Below, in pieces: positions 36,409 through 45,690 of a stretch of 64,000 nucleotides of DNA (within the stretch, counting starts at the first letter, position 1; each line of letters opens with the position of its first letter). The position numbers and the translations under genes are program-made. The stretch comes from Terriglobia bacterium. GTDB taxonomy: Bacteria > Acidobacteriota > Terriglobia > Terriglobales > Acidobacteriaceae. The DNA is taken from positions 62,001 to 126,000 of the forward strand of contig JAIQET010000001.1 of assembly GCA_020073645.1 (NCBI GenBank), given 5' to 3'. The notes beneath the pieces are model-generated. The model was not told the DNA's origin. It searched no databases and saw nothing but the letters and a program-made list of their open reading frames with translations.

Positions 36409-37734
36409 ATGAAGTGGTTCTCAGCCTTGTTTCTGCTCTTCCTCCTGCTGGCGCCGACCTTCGGCCAACAGGACTGGATTCGAACGGGTACTGGCCTGGG
36501 TGTGGAGAAGGTCCGCCTGGCCGTCCCTGACTTCAAGCCTTCCAACCAAGACCCCAGGAACGCTGACCTGCTCAAAGTCTTTAACGACACCCTCTGGAAT
36601 GACCTCGACAACGCGGGCATCTTCGACATGGTGTCGAAGAGCTTCATGCCGACGGACACCCCAGCCAATCCCTCCGACGTGAGGTTTGACGCTTGGAACA
36701 CAGCTCCAGTCAACGCCTCCATGCTGGCCTTCGGGAATTTGGGTACTTCCGGGAACGCTCTTACGGTGCAGGGCTGGCTCTATGACGTCAAGAACGTCAC
36801 CTCGCCGCAGGTGCTGGGTAAGCAGTACCAGGATGCGGCCACGGCCGACGCTGCCCGCATCACCGCCCACAAGTTCGCGGACGAGATCATTTTCCGGCTG
36901 GGCGGAGGCATCCCGGGGGTGGCCGAGAGTTCGATCTATTTCGTCAGCAGCCGCAGCGGACACAAGGAAATCTGGGCCATGGATTACGACGGGGCCAACC
37001 AGCGGCAACTGACGCATCTCGGTTCCATTTCCCTGTCGCCGCGGATCTCGCCGGACGGCTCGCGCCTCGCCTTTAGCTCTCTCGCCAAGGGCGGCTGGGA
37101 TATCCTGATGTATTCGTTGGATCTGAACCGCCTGGTCAGTTTCCCCAGGTTTGGCGGCACCAACCTCTCCCCGGCATGGTCTCCTGACGGCACTAGGCTG
37201 GCTTTCTCATCCTCGCGTACCGGTGATTCCGAGATTTATGTGACGGACTCTTCCGGCGGAAATCTGAAGCGCCTGACCGCGTTCAAAGGCCCCGATGTTT
37301 CGCCGGTCTGGAACCGCAAGACCGGGTCACAAATCTCCTGGGTCAGCGGCCGGACCGGACTGCCCCAGATCTATACCATGGAGGCCGATGGCACCAACGA
37401 CCAGCGCATGACCGACGAGGGCTATGCGGTCTCCCCCTCCTGGTCCCCAAATGGGCAATTTCTGGTTTTCTCCTGGATTCGGCACTATGGCCCGGGGGCT
37501 CCGGGGGCGCAAGATATATACATCATGGATATCGCCAGCAAGCAGTGGGTACAGTTGACCCACGATGGCGGCCGCAATGATTTTCCTTGCTGGTCGCCTG
37601 ACGGACGGCACATTATTTTTCAATCCAGCCGCTCCGGTGGCGAGCAAATCTGGACTATGCTGGCCGATGGCTCCAATCAGAAGCAGTTGACTTTCACCGG
37701 CAGCAATACTCAACCGAACTGGAGTTGGAAGTAG
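36409..37734 (+). CDS. tolB: TolB
   Basis: Signal peptide; N-domain (VRLAVPDFKPSNQDPRNADLLKVFNDTLWNDLDNAGIFDMV), then WD40-like 'DGANQRQLTHLGSISLSPRISPDGSRLAF' propeller repeats. Confidence 0.93.
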   Translation: MKWFSALFLLFLLLAPTFGQQDWIRTGTGLGVEKVRLAVPDFKPSNQDPRNADLLKVFNDTLWNDLDNAGIFDMVSKSFMPTDTPANPSDVRFDAWNTAPVNASMLAFGNLGTSGNALTVQGWLYDVKNVTSPQVLGKQYQDAATADAARITAHKFADEIIFRLGGGIPGVAESSIYFVSSRSGHKEIWAMDYDGANQRQLTHLGSISLSPRISPDGSRLAFSSLAKGGWDILMYSLDLNRLVSFPRFGGTNLSPAWSPDGTRLAFSSSRTGDSEIYVTDSSGGNLKRLTAFKGPDVSPVWNRKTGSQISWVSGRTGLPQIYTMEADGTNDQRMTDEGYAVSPSWSPNGQFLVFSWIRHYGPGAPGAQDIYIMDIASKQWVQLTHDGGRNDFPCWSPDGRHIIFQSSRSGGEQIWTMLADGSNQKQLTFTGSNTQPNWSWK

Positions 37735-37860
37735 GATCACACTTATGTTTGACGTGTCTTTCATTCAATCCGGTCCGCAAAAGGCGGAGAAGTTGACCCG
37801 CCCCTGCTGGACTCGAACTGCGCGCCGGCAACCAGGGCGCGCTTATGCACGGAGGAGAAG

Positions 37861-38595
37861 GTGAAGCAGCAAAGACTGAAGTGGATTACGCTCATATTCG
37901 CTTTGGGCGCCATCATGATGCTGGGCGCCTGTAAGAAAAAAGTGGCGCCCCCACCCCCACCACCGCCACCGCCACCGGCCGCGCCCACAGCCTCGCTGAC
38001 CGCGAGCCCGGACACGATCCAGAAGGGTCAGTCCACTACCCTGACCTGGCAGACCAGCAATGCCACCGACGTCAGCATTGACGGCATCGGTGCCGTGCAG
38101 GCCATCGGTTCCCAACAGGTCACTCCGGCGGATTCGACCACCTATCACTTGACCGCCAAGGGACCTGGGGGAACGCAGGATGCCACGGCACGGGTCACGG
38201 TGACCGCGCCTCCTCCGCCACCCCCACCGCCGCCCTCGGCCACTGAGGAGGAGTTGTTCGCGCGGAACGTCAAGGACATCTACTTCGACTACGACAAGTA
38301 CGATATTCGGGGGGACCAGCAATCCGCGTTGCAGGGGGATATTGATTTCCTCAGGCAGCATCCCAACATCAGCTTCACGATCGAGGGACACTGCGACGAG
38401 CGTGGTTCTACCGAATACAATCTCGCCTTGGGTGACAACCGCGCCAACAGTGTGAAGAGCGCGCTGGTGCAAGGTGGCGTCAGCGCCGGCAACATCAAGA
38501 CGATCAGTTACGGCAAGGAAAAGCCGCTCTGCACTGAGTCCAACGAACAGTGCTGGCAGACGAACCGGCGCGGCCACTTCGTGTACGGGAAGTAG
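37861..38595 (+). CDS. pal: Pal, peptidoglycan-associated lipoprotein with extra Ig-like domain
   Basis: Lipobox LGAC; polyPro; Ig-like block; polyPro; OmpA domain (IYFDYDKYDIRGDQQSALQGDIDFLRQHPNISFTIEGHCDERGSTEYNLALGDNRANSVKSALVQGG). Confidence 0.92.
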   Translation: MKQQRLKWITLIFALGAIMMLGACKKKVAPPPPPPPPPPAAPTASLTASPDTIQKGQSTTLTWQTSNATDVSIDGIGAVQAIGSQQVTPADSTTYHLTAKGPGGTQDATARVTVTAPPPPPPPPPSATEEELFARNVKDIYFDYDKYDIRGDQQSALQGDIDFLRQHPNISFTIEGHCDERGSTEYNLALGDNRANSVKSALVQGGVSAGNIKTISYGKEKPLCTESNEQCWQTNRRGHFVYGK

Positions 38596-38601
38596 CATTT
38601 G

Positions 38602-38640
38602 GTAGCGCCGGCATCCCCCCAAGCAGGGGACGTCGGCGCT
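38602..38640. repeat. GC-rich palindromic repeat copy (degenerate)
   Basis: gtagcgccggcatccccccaagcaggggacgtcggcgct. Confidence 0.55.
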
Positions 38641-38760
38641 CCGGTTGCCTCTTGGACGGCTCCAAGACAAGTCTGTCTGGAACGCGCTATTCTGCAAGTA
38701 GACCGGCGCGGCCTTGCCGCTGGGCGTGCCACAAATCTTGACTCTGGCTTGGAACAAGTT

Positions 38761-39606
38761 ATGAAAATGCAACGATATCTGATCATTCTTGTGGTGGTTG
38801 TGCTGGGTTTGGCCCTTACCCCAGCATGGGGCGTGAGCAAAGAAATCGTCCAGTTGCAGACTCAGGTGCAGGCGCTGCAGGACCAGATGGCGCAGATGAA
38901 GCAGTCCTTTGACGAGCGCATGGGGGTCATGCAGCACCTGATCGAGCAGAGCACAGACAACGCCAACAAAGTCTCAAACTCGATCACCAACCTGCAGAAC
39001 GCCTTGCAGAAGCAACAGGGAGACCAAGGCGCCCACCTGGACCAACTCTCCGGCCAGATCCAGGCCCTCAACGATACGCTCGACGAATTAAAGGCTCGCC
39101 TGGCTAAGGTCAGCAAGCAACTGGAGGATTTGCAGTCCGCCCAGCAGACCCTGGCCGCGCAGCAGGCGCAGCAACAGGCCCAGGCCCAGGCGCCCCCGCC
39201 CGACGTGCTCTATAACAACGCCTTGCGGGATTTCAACGCCGGCAAGAATGATCTTGCCACCCAGGAGTTCAACGACTACATCAAGTTCTATCCCAACACT
39301 GACCTGGCTGGAAATTCGTACTTCTACTTGGCGGACATCGAGTACCGGCAGGGCAACTTTCAGCAGGCCGTCAAAGACTACGACCAGGTAATCCAGAACT
39401 TTCCCACTGGCAACAAGGCGCCGTCGGCTCAGTTAAAGAAGGGTTTCGCCCTGCTCGAACTCGGGCAGACCGACGACGGCGTGTCCGAACTCCGCCACGT
39501 CATCCAGCGCTATCCCCGGTCCAACGAGGCGCTGCAGGCCAAGGAACGCCTGCGCAAGATGGGAGTGTCGACGACGGGGACTACAGCGAAGAAAACGCCG
39601 CAGTAG
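38761..39606 (+). CDS. cpoB: CpoB/YbgF, Tol-Pal coiled-coil TPR protein
   Basis: Coiled coil, then LYNNALRDFNAGKNDLATQEFNDYIKFYPNTDLAGNSYFYLADIEYRQGNFQQAVKDYDQVIQNFPTGNKAPSAQLKKGFALLELG. Confidence 0.92.
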   Translation: MKMQRYLIILVVVVLGLALTPAWGVSKEIVQLQTQVQALQDQMAQMKQSFDERMGVMQHLIEQSTDNANKVSNSITNLQNALQKQQGDQGAHLDQLSGQIQALNDTLDELKARLAKVSKQLEDLQSAQQTLAAQQAQQQAQAQAPPPDVLYNNALRDFNAGKNDLATQEFNDYIKFYPNTDLAGNSYFYLADIEYRQGNFQQAVKDYDQVIQNFPTGNKAPSAQLKKGFALLELGQTDDGVSELRHVIQRYPRSNEALQAKERLRKMGVSTTGTTAKKTPQ

Positions 39607-39611
39607 AAGCT

Positions 39612-39677
39612 ATTTTCAATTGCCGATTGCCAATCTGAACTGTGCGTTTTTCAATCGGCAATTGGCAATTGAAAACG
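39612..39677. repeat. Inverted repeat (CAATTGCCGATTGCCAAT / CAATCGGCAATTGGCAATTG), between convergent genes; possible bidirectional terminator
   Basis: ttttcaattgccgattgccaatctgaactgtgcgtttttcaatcggcaattggcaattgaaaa. Confidence 0.6.
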
Positions 39678-39685
39678 GGCAATCC

Positions 39686-40009
39686 TCAAGGCTTCCCTTC
39701 ATCCAACTTCAGAGTTCTCAGGCTGTACTTGATCTCCATGGTCACTTCCTTCACCCGCATGCCTTCCTGCACCATCAGCTTGCAGGAGATGGCTGTCCGG
39801 GCGGGAGTGCCATCGCCCAGGTCGTAGCTCACGCGGCAGTACTGGCAGTCCTCGTTCCAGCAAAACCGCCCGTAGGACACCGCCTCGGGCGCCAGATACT
39901 GGAAACAACGCAGCAATGTGTTGTTCTCAGGGACCTCAAATTCCCTGCCCAGAATGGTGACCTTGACCAGGCGGGTGAAAGGCCGGAACAACGTGGATGG
40001 AGCAGTCAT
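39686..40009 (-). CDS. 2Fe-2S ferredoxin-fold protein
   Basis: RLVKVTILGREFEVPENNTLLRCFQYLAPEAVSYGRFCWNEDCQYCRVSYDLGDGTPARTAISCKLMVQEGMRV. Confidence 0.75.
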   Translation of the reverse strand: MTAPSTLFRPFTRLVKVTILGREFEVPENNTLLRCFQYLAPEAVSYGRFCWNEDCQYCRVSYDLGDGTPARTAISCKLMVQEGMRVKEVTMEIKYSLRTLKLDEGKP

Positions 40010-40170
40010 CCTGGAAGCATTCTAGGTTAGCTTCCGATACGCAGAAAAAACGAAGGTGGTTGTACGACGGGGAGACGCTCGCACAACCACCTTTCCAATG
40101 TCGCAGCCGGAATGGATTCATCCCGCTCTCGCGACCAAGATCTATTACTCACCGCATCACCGCGGAACGA

Positions 40171-40392
40171 CTAAGCCGCTCCATGCCGCCGGTGATGCCG
40201 GCGCGCCCGGCGCCGGTGGTGCCGCCGCCGCTCGCGGCGCTCTCGCCGCTCCATCGCCCGGCTCTCGCTCCGCTCCGCGGCACTGGCGCCTGGGGCTGCT
40301 GGACTCGGGGTTGCCGCCGGCCCTCCCGTCTGCGCCCACAAACTCATCCCGAACAGCAGCACGCTACCCAGAATCAGCATTACTCGTTTCAT
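40171..40392 (-). CDS. Small exported Arg/His-rich protein
   Basis: MKRVMLILGSVLLFGMSLWAQTGGPAATPSPAAPGASAAERSESRAMERRERRERRRHHRRRARRHHRRHGAA. Confidence 0.5.
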   Translation of the reverse strand: MKRVMLILGSVLLFGMSLWAQTGGPAATPSPAAPGASAAERSESRAMERRERRERRRHHRRRARRHHRRHGAA

Positions 40393-40513
40393 TCCACACT
40401 CCTTGGCCTTCCCTGCTTATACCGATCATAAACACCTTTCCCGGGGCGAAGTTTCGTCGTAGGCTAGCCTATGTAGGCAACCTTGATTCCTCGGCCTACG
40501 GGAGCATTCATCT

Positions 40514-40732
40514 ATGACCGATCACAAGGACCAGGACCGTTTGAAAGGGGCGTTAGAGAAGGAAGATCCTACGCAAACCGACAACACATCCATGCAGGGC
40601 CAACTCGGACATCGCGACCAAGACCCCATGCTGAAAGCCGCTGACACGGACTTCCCCGAGCCCGGGGAAAATCCGGAGCACACGGGGGAGCCGGAGAAGG
40701 TAGAGGAACAAAGTGTAGAGGAAGTGACCTAG
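40514..40732 (+). CDS. Small acidic hypothetical protein
   Basis: MTDHKDQDRLKGALEKEDPTQTDNTSMQGQLGHRDQDPMLKAADTDFPEPGENPEHTGEPEKVEEQSVEEVT. Confidence 0.5.
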   Translation: MTDHKDQDRLKGALEKEDPTQTDNTSMQGQLGHRDQDPMLKAADTDFPEPGENPEHTGEPEKVEEQSVEEVT

Positions 40733-40739
40733 AAACCTG

Positions 40740-41045
40740 TCAACCCTCCAACAGGACTTGCGGGTGCTTCTGCGCGATAGCTAGTAGCTTCAGGGCAGCG
40801 TGCCGTGGCTGCCGCACTCCCTGTTCCCAGCTCTCTACCGTGTTCGGACTTACATTGATCAGCTTTGCGAACTTTGCCTGGCTGGCGTGCAACGAGAGCC
40901 TGATCCGTCTGATTTCCGCCGGTCTTATCCTCCGGGCAGGGGTGGGAATTTCAGTCGTGCGCAGATCAATCGCTTCGCCGCGCTCATAACGCCGGGAATC
41001 CCTCAAAGCCGCTTTCAGTTCCTCAAATACTTTGCGCTTCGCCAT
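40740..41045 (-). CDS. XRE-family antitoxin
   Basis: MAKRKVFEELKAALRDSRRYERGEAIDLRTTEIPTPARRIRPAEIRRIRLSLHASQAKFAKLINVSPNTVESWEQGVRQPRHAALKLLAIA. Confidence 0.9.
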   Translation of the reverse strand: MAKRKVFEELKAALRDSRRYERGEAIDLRTTEIPTPARRIRPAEIRRIRLSLHASQAKFAKLINVSPNTVESWEQGVRQPRHAALKLLAIAQKHPQVLLEG

Positions 41046-41052
41046 GTTTCTC

Positions 41053-41391
41053 CTAAACCACCTGCTTGATCGCCTCGACAATCTTTCTCAGCGCCTTCCG
41101 TTCATCCCAGGAAAGGTCTTCCTGTTCATCCTTGTCGAGCAGCAACAACAGATGGATGTGCTGTTTCCGCACAAGGTAAAGAAAGAAGTATCGATAGCCT
41201 CCACGCTTTCCCTTGCCCCTAGCGGGATTAGAGGTTCGTGCTTTCCGTATGCCACCCAACCCCTGCAACAGGTTTCTCCGTTCCGGGCTTTTCAGAAGGT
41301 CAGCCTGAATCCGTTCCAGGACTTCGTGGGCCTTGCCTCCTGCCAGATCCTCTAACCTCTTGGTAAACGAGCGCGATTCAATGAATACCAC
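41053..41391 (-). CDS. RelE/HigB2-type toxin (GTG start)
   Basis: MVFIESRSFTKRLEDLAGGKAHEVLERIQADLLKSPERRNLLQGLGGIRKARTSNPARGKGKRGGYRYFFLYLVRKQHIHLLLLLDKDEQEDLSWDERKALRKIVEAIKQ. Confidence 0.87.
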   Translation of the reverse strand: MVFIESRSFTKRLEDLAGGKAHEVLERIQADLLKSPERRNLLQGLGGIRKARTSNPARGKGKRGGYRYFFLYLVRKQHIHLLLLLDKDEQEDLSWDERKALRKIVEAIKQVV

Positions 41392-41415
41392 ATAGTGGTA
41401 TATACCACTATGTGG
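41388..41415. promoter_or_regulatory. 28-bp perfect palindromic operator of toxin-antitoxin operon
   Basis: CCACATAGTGGTATATACCACTATGTGG, identical to its own reverse complement, overlapping the toxin start codon. Confidence 0.75.
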
Positions 41416-41544
41416 GGGCCATCGTCAAGAGGCATTGTTCACCTGGGGCTAGCGGGCACACCAGGAGAGAACGGACCTACTCGAACCGGGAGAAGGAAAG
41501 GCCGTCTCCCGAGGGACCGCGAAAGCAAACTGGGAACTGCTTTC

Positions 41545-42591
41545 CTACCGCAACTCCTCCATGGCTTTCTCCAGAACTTCCCTGCCCGGACGCACTACCG
41601 AATCCGGCAAGGTTGCCAGCGGCTCATCGGTGATGTTGAGCATCTCGATGAAGTTTGGCGCCTGAGTGTTGACGTAAAACACTCCAGTCAGGACTTCGTT
41701 CTTGTCGTGCGCCTCCCCGAGCCGCTTGATCGCATTGATCTTGTCGGTGGGATCATAGTCCTCTTCCAGCTTGCGCAGGCGCAGGTGGGAGCCGTCGTGC
41801 ATGGTGACCTCAAGCGTGGCGCCCGGGTCGTACTCCACGTTGATCTCCTCGAACGCCGGCACAAAAGTAATGTCCTGCAGGGGCTCTTCGTGGTCCTTCA
41901 TGTACTTGTACGACTTGGTCGAGCCCTCGTGATCGTTGAAGGTCACACAGGGGGAAACTACGTCGAGCATCACCGTGCCGTGGTGCGCAATCGCAGCTTT
42001 CAACATGCTGTGCAACTGCTTCTTGTCACCTGAGAACGAGCGCCCTACGAACGTCGCTCCCAGGCTGATGGCCAGCGCGCAGGTGTCAATCGGTGGGAGA
42101 TCGTTGATCACCCCGGTCTTCAGCTTCGAACCCAAATCCGCCGTCGCTGAGAATTGCCCTTTGGTCAGGCCATAAACACCGTTGTCTTCGATGATGTAGA
42201 TGATGGGCAGATTACGCCGCATCAGGTGAACGAACTGGCCGATCCCGATGGATGCGGTGTCGCCGTCCCCGCTAACGCCCAGCGCGATCAGCCTGCGGTT
42301 GGCCAGGACCGCCCCGGTGGCCACCGACGGCATGCGCCCGTGCACCGCGTTGAAGCTGTGCGAGCGGCTCATGAAATACGCCGGGCTCTTGGAGGAGCAC
42401 CCGATGCCGCTGGGCTTGATCACCCGCTCGGGCGGAACGCCCATCTCGTACATGGCGTCAATGATGCGCTCGGAGATGGCATTGTGGCCGCAACCAGCGC
42501 AGAGTGTGGTCTTGCCGCCGCGGTAATCAAGCACAGTCAGGCCGATGCGGTTGGTCTTGGGTGGCGGCGTGCTGGTCGGTGTGGTCGCCAT
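41545..42591 (-). CDS. korB: 2-oxoacid:ferredoxin oxidoreductase subunit beta
   Basis: TLCAGCGHNAISERIIDAMYEMGVPPERVIKPSGIGCSSKSPAYF...GVSGDGDTASIGIGQFVHLMRRN. Confidence 0.9.
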   Translation of the reverse strand: MATTPTSTPPPKTNRIGLTVLDYRGGKTTLCAGCGHNAISERIIDAMYEMGVPPERVIKPSGIGCSSKSPAYFMSRSHSFNAVHGRMPSVATGAVLANRRLIALGVSGDGDTASIGIGQFVHLMRRNLPIIYIIEDNGVYGLTKGQFSATADLGSKLKTGVINDLPPIDTCALAISLGATFVGRSFSGDKKQLHSMLKAAIAHHGTVMLDVVSPCVTFNDHEGSTKSYKYMKDHEEPLQDITFVPAFEEINVEYDPGATLEVTMHDGSHLRLRKLEEDYDPTDKINAIKRLGEAHDKNEVLTGVFYVNTQAPNFIEMLNITDEPLATLPDSVVRPGREVLEKAMEELR

Positions 42592-42592
42592 C

Positions 42593-44431
42593 TTACTTCC
42601 CCTCCATGCTTATGAGTTCGTCGGTCACCGAGCGGGCGTCGAGCGGGAGCCCGTGGATATGCGCGATGCTGCGCAGCCGCATCACCAGTTCCGGCCTCAC
42701 GTCCAGCTTGAGCAGGCTCTGCATCTGCGCGTCGCGGTTCTGCTCCACCACGTAAACCCGGTCGTGCTGTTCGATGAATTCGTGCACTTCGCGGGTGAAG
42801 GGGTAGGCCCGGATACGCAGATAATCAGCCTCGATGTTGTACTCCTTGCGCAATTGGTCGCGGGATTCCAGGATCGCCCAATGCGATGTGCCGTAAGCGA
42901 TGATCCCCACCTTGGTCTTGCCGTTACTCATCAACTCCGGCCGGGGCACGAACGAACGCGCCGTCTCGAACTTGCGGTTGATGCGCTCCATGTTGTGTTC
43001 GAAATCGTCGGGCCGCTCGCTGTATTGCGACTTCTCATTGTGTCCGGTGCCGCGGGTGAAGTACGCCGCCGCCGGATGGTCGGTGCCCGGCAGCGTACGG
43101 TAACCCACGCCATCGCCGTCCACGTCTTTGTAGCGGGCAAACCCGCCCATCCGCTCCAGATCTTCCTTGCTCAGCACCTTGCCGCGTTTGATCGGCTCCG
43201 TCGGATACTCGAACGGGTCCGACATCCAGTTGTTCATGCCCAGATCCAGGTCCGCCATGACAAAGACGAGCGTCTGGAATTGCTCCGCCAGGTTAAAGGC
43301 ATCCTGTGCCATGCTGAAGCACTCGGCCACGGAATTCGGAATCAGCAGGATGTGCTTGGTGTCGCCGTGCGACAGGAATGCGGTCGAGAGAATATCCCCC
43401 TGCGAGGTGCGGGTGGGCAGCCCGGTCGAAGGTCCTACGCGCTGGATGTCCCAGATCACTCCGGGAACTTCGGCGTAATAAGCCAGACCGGCGAACTCCG
43501 ACATCAGCGAGATGCCGGGACCGGCGGTAGCCGTCATGCTGCGCGCACCAGCCCAGCCGGCGCCAACGACCATGCCGATCGCCGCCAGTTCATCTTCTGC
43601 TTGCACGACGGCAAAGGTCGCTTTGCCGTCCGGGCCGATGCGGTGCTCCTTCAGGTAGTCAATCAAGGTCTCGACCAGCGACGACGAGGGCGTAATCGGA
43701 TACCACGTCACTACCGTCACGCCGGCGAACATGCAGCCCAGGGCCGCAGCCGAGTTGCCGTCGATGATGATCTTGCCCCGGGTCTTGTCCATGCGCTGGA
43801 TGAGATATGGATCCTGCTTGGTCAGGCTGGCCGCGGCGTAATCGAAGCCGGCCTGCACCGCTGCCATGTTGAGATTGGCCGCTTTCACCTTCTTGGCAAA
43901 CTGTCTGCGGATGGCCTTCTCCACTTCCGCCATGTCAATTTCCAGCAGCCGGGCCACTACTCCCACGTAAATCATGTTGCGCACCAGCTTGCGCAGCTTG
44001 GCTTCGGGACAGACCGGGGCCACCAGTTTGTCGTACGGAACGGAATAGAAAATGAGATCGTTACGCAGCTTGCTGAGGTTCAGCGGCTCGTCGTAGAGCA
44101 CGGCGGCGCCCGGGTCCAGCGACATGACATCTTCCTGCGCGGTCTCCGGATTCATCGCAACCAGGAAGTCAATTTCCTTCTTGCGTGCGATGTACCCATC
44201 CTTGTTGGCGCGAATGGTGTACCAGGTCGGCAGGCCTGCAATGTTGGAGGGGAACAGGTTCTTGCCCGAAACCGGCACCCCCATCTGAAAGATGCTGCGT
44301 AAAAGTACGGTATTGGAACTCTGCGAGCCGCTGCCGTTCACCGTCGCCACCTGCAGACTCATATTATTGACGACGCGCTTGGGCTGCACCCCTCCCGTAG
44401 CTTGGTGGGGCGCTACATCGGTTGTGGCCAT
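42593..44431 (-). CDS. korA: 2-oxoacid:acceptor oxidoreductase subunit alpha (gamma-alpha fusion)
   Basis: VATVNGSGSQSSNTVLLRSIFQMGVPVSGKNLFPSNIAGLPTWYTIRANKDGYIARK...IIIDGNSAAALGCMFAGVTVVTWYPITPSSSLVETLIDYLKEH. Confidence 0.92.
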   Translation of the reverse strand: MATTDVAPHQATGGVQPKRVVNNMSLQVATVNGSGSQSSNTVLLRSIFQMGVPVSGKNLFPSNIAGLPTWYTIRANKDGYIARKKEIDFLVAMNPETAQEDVMSLDPGAAVLYDEPLNLSKLRNDLIFYSVPYDKLVAPVCPEAKLRKLVRNMIYVGVVARLLEIDMAEVEKAIRRQFAKKVKAANLNMAAVQAGFDYAAASLTKQDPYLIQRMDKTRGKIIIDGNSAAALGCMFAGVTVVTWYPITPSSSLVETLIDYLKEHRIGPDGKATFAVVQAEDELAAIGMVVGAGWAGARSMTATAGPGISLMSEFAGLAYYAEVPGVIWDIQRVGPSTGLPTRTSQGDILSTAFLSHGDTKHILLIPNSVAECFSMAQDAFNLAEQFQTLVFVMADLDLGMNNWMSDPFEYPTEPIKRGKVLSKEDLERMGGFARYKDVDGDGVGYRTLPGTDHPAAAYFTRGTGHNEKSQYSERPDDFEHNMERINRKFETARSFVPRPELMSNGKTKVGIIAYGTSHWAILESRDQLRKEYNIEADYLRIRAYPFTREVHEFIEQHDRVYVVEQNRDAQMQSLLKLDVRPELVMRLRSIAHIHGLPLDARSVTDELISMEGK

Positions 44432-44574
44432 CCCTCTTCCTTCCTTTGATAGAGGCGGGTCCCGGCCCGCCGGATGCTGTGGAGTGGTCGTGCGAAACTC
44501 TTTATTATACGGCAGGGAAAGTGGTTGCGAACAGGCGCGTTCCGCCCTTCCCGCCGGGGAACCAGCCTGGCTAA

Positions 44575-45531
44575 CTAGGGTTCGACGCGCAGGAACTGCG
44601 CCATGTGACGGAACTTGTTATATCGTGAGGCGACCAATTCGCTGGCCGGGAGCTTACGCAGTTCGGCAAAGTGCTTGCTCAGGGCTGCGTCCAGCAAGGC
44701 CGCAGCCGCTTCGTGGTCCACGTGGGCGCCGCCCTCGGGCTCGGGCACGATGTCGTCAATGCAGCCCAGTTCGCTGAGGTCGGTGGCGGTGATGCGCAGC
44801 GCCTGGGCTGCCAGTTCCTTCTTGGTGGCGTCGCGCCACATGATGGAAGCGCAGCCCTCGGGCGAGATCACCGAGTAGATCGCATTTTCCATCATCAGCA
44901 CGCGGTCAGCGACCGCGATGGCCAGCGCGCCTCCGCTGCCCCCTTCGCCGGTGATGGCCGTAATAATAGGAACTCGCAGCCGCGCCATTTCCCGCAGGTT
45001 GCGCGCGATGGCCTCCGCCTGGCCCCGTTCCTCCGCTCCCACCCCGGGGTTGGCTCCAGTCACGTCCACGAAGGTAAAGATGGGCCGAGAAAACTTCTCT
45101 GCGATCTTCATCACGCGCAACGCTTTGCGGTAGCCCTCGGGATTGGGCAAGCCGAAGTTGCGATAGACTTTTTGCTTCATGTCCCGCTCTTTTTGCGTGC
45201 CCAGCACCACCACTTCTTCGCCGTGAAACCGCGCTATGCCGCACACCATGGCGGGATCATCCCCGAAGCTGCGGTCTCCGTGAACCTCGCTCCAATCGGT
45301 GAAAATGCGCTCGACATAATCGAGTGTGTGGGGACGCTGCGGGTGGCGCGCCAGCTCGGTCTTCTCCCAGGCCCCGAGGTGGGCGGACACCTGTTGGCGC
45401 AAAGCATGAACGCGAGCATGCAGATCCTCGATCTGGTGGCGGGTACCTTCGTCGGGGGTCACCGCTTCCAGCCTGGCGATCTGTTGCTCGATTCTCTCCA
45501 GCTCCTGCTGCGCCCTCAGTCCAGATTCCAT
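44575..45531 (-). CDS. accA: Acetyl-CoA carboxylase carboxyltransferase subunit alpha
   Basis: LARHPQRPHTLDYVERIFTDWSEVHGDRSFGDDPAMVCGIARFHGEEVVVLGTQKERDMKQKVYRNFGLPNPEGYRKALRVMKIAEKFSRPIFTFVDVTGANPGVGAEERGQAEAIARNL. Confidence 0.95.
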   Translation of the reverse strand: MESGLRAQQELERIEQQIARLEAVTPDEGTRHQIEDLHARVHALRQQVSAHLGAWEKTELARHPQRPHTLDYVERIFTDWSEVHGDRSFGDDPAMVCGIARFHGEEVVVLGTQKERDMKQKVYRNFGLPNPEGYRKALRVMKIAEKFSRPIFTFVDVTGANPGVGAEERGQAEAIARNLREMARLRVPIITAITGEGGSGGALAIAVADRVLMMENAIYSVISPEGCASIMWRDATKKELAAQALRITATDLSELGCIDDIVPEPEGGAHVDHEAAAALLDAALSKHFAELRKLPASELVASRYNKFRHMAQFLRVEP

Positions 45532-45690
45532 CGTGCTGTTGTCACCGTTCCGGGCGGACCATCGGGTTTCGACCATAGACAGGAGGAACTCAGCGCTCGC
45601 CACCACCAGCTTGGCATTGGCCACGGCCGGTGCGGCCGCTGCCTGCGCGCTGGAACGCCTGTGAGTGGAAGGTCTCATCCGCCGCACATT

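Noticed and set aside
42545-44302. 585-aa plus-strand ORF (also 44671-45918, 47095-48231, 28485-29696, 24680-25510)
   Set aside because: Antisense to korA, accA, dnaE, shc and hpnA/hpnG; GC-rich codon bias makes long shadow ORFs.
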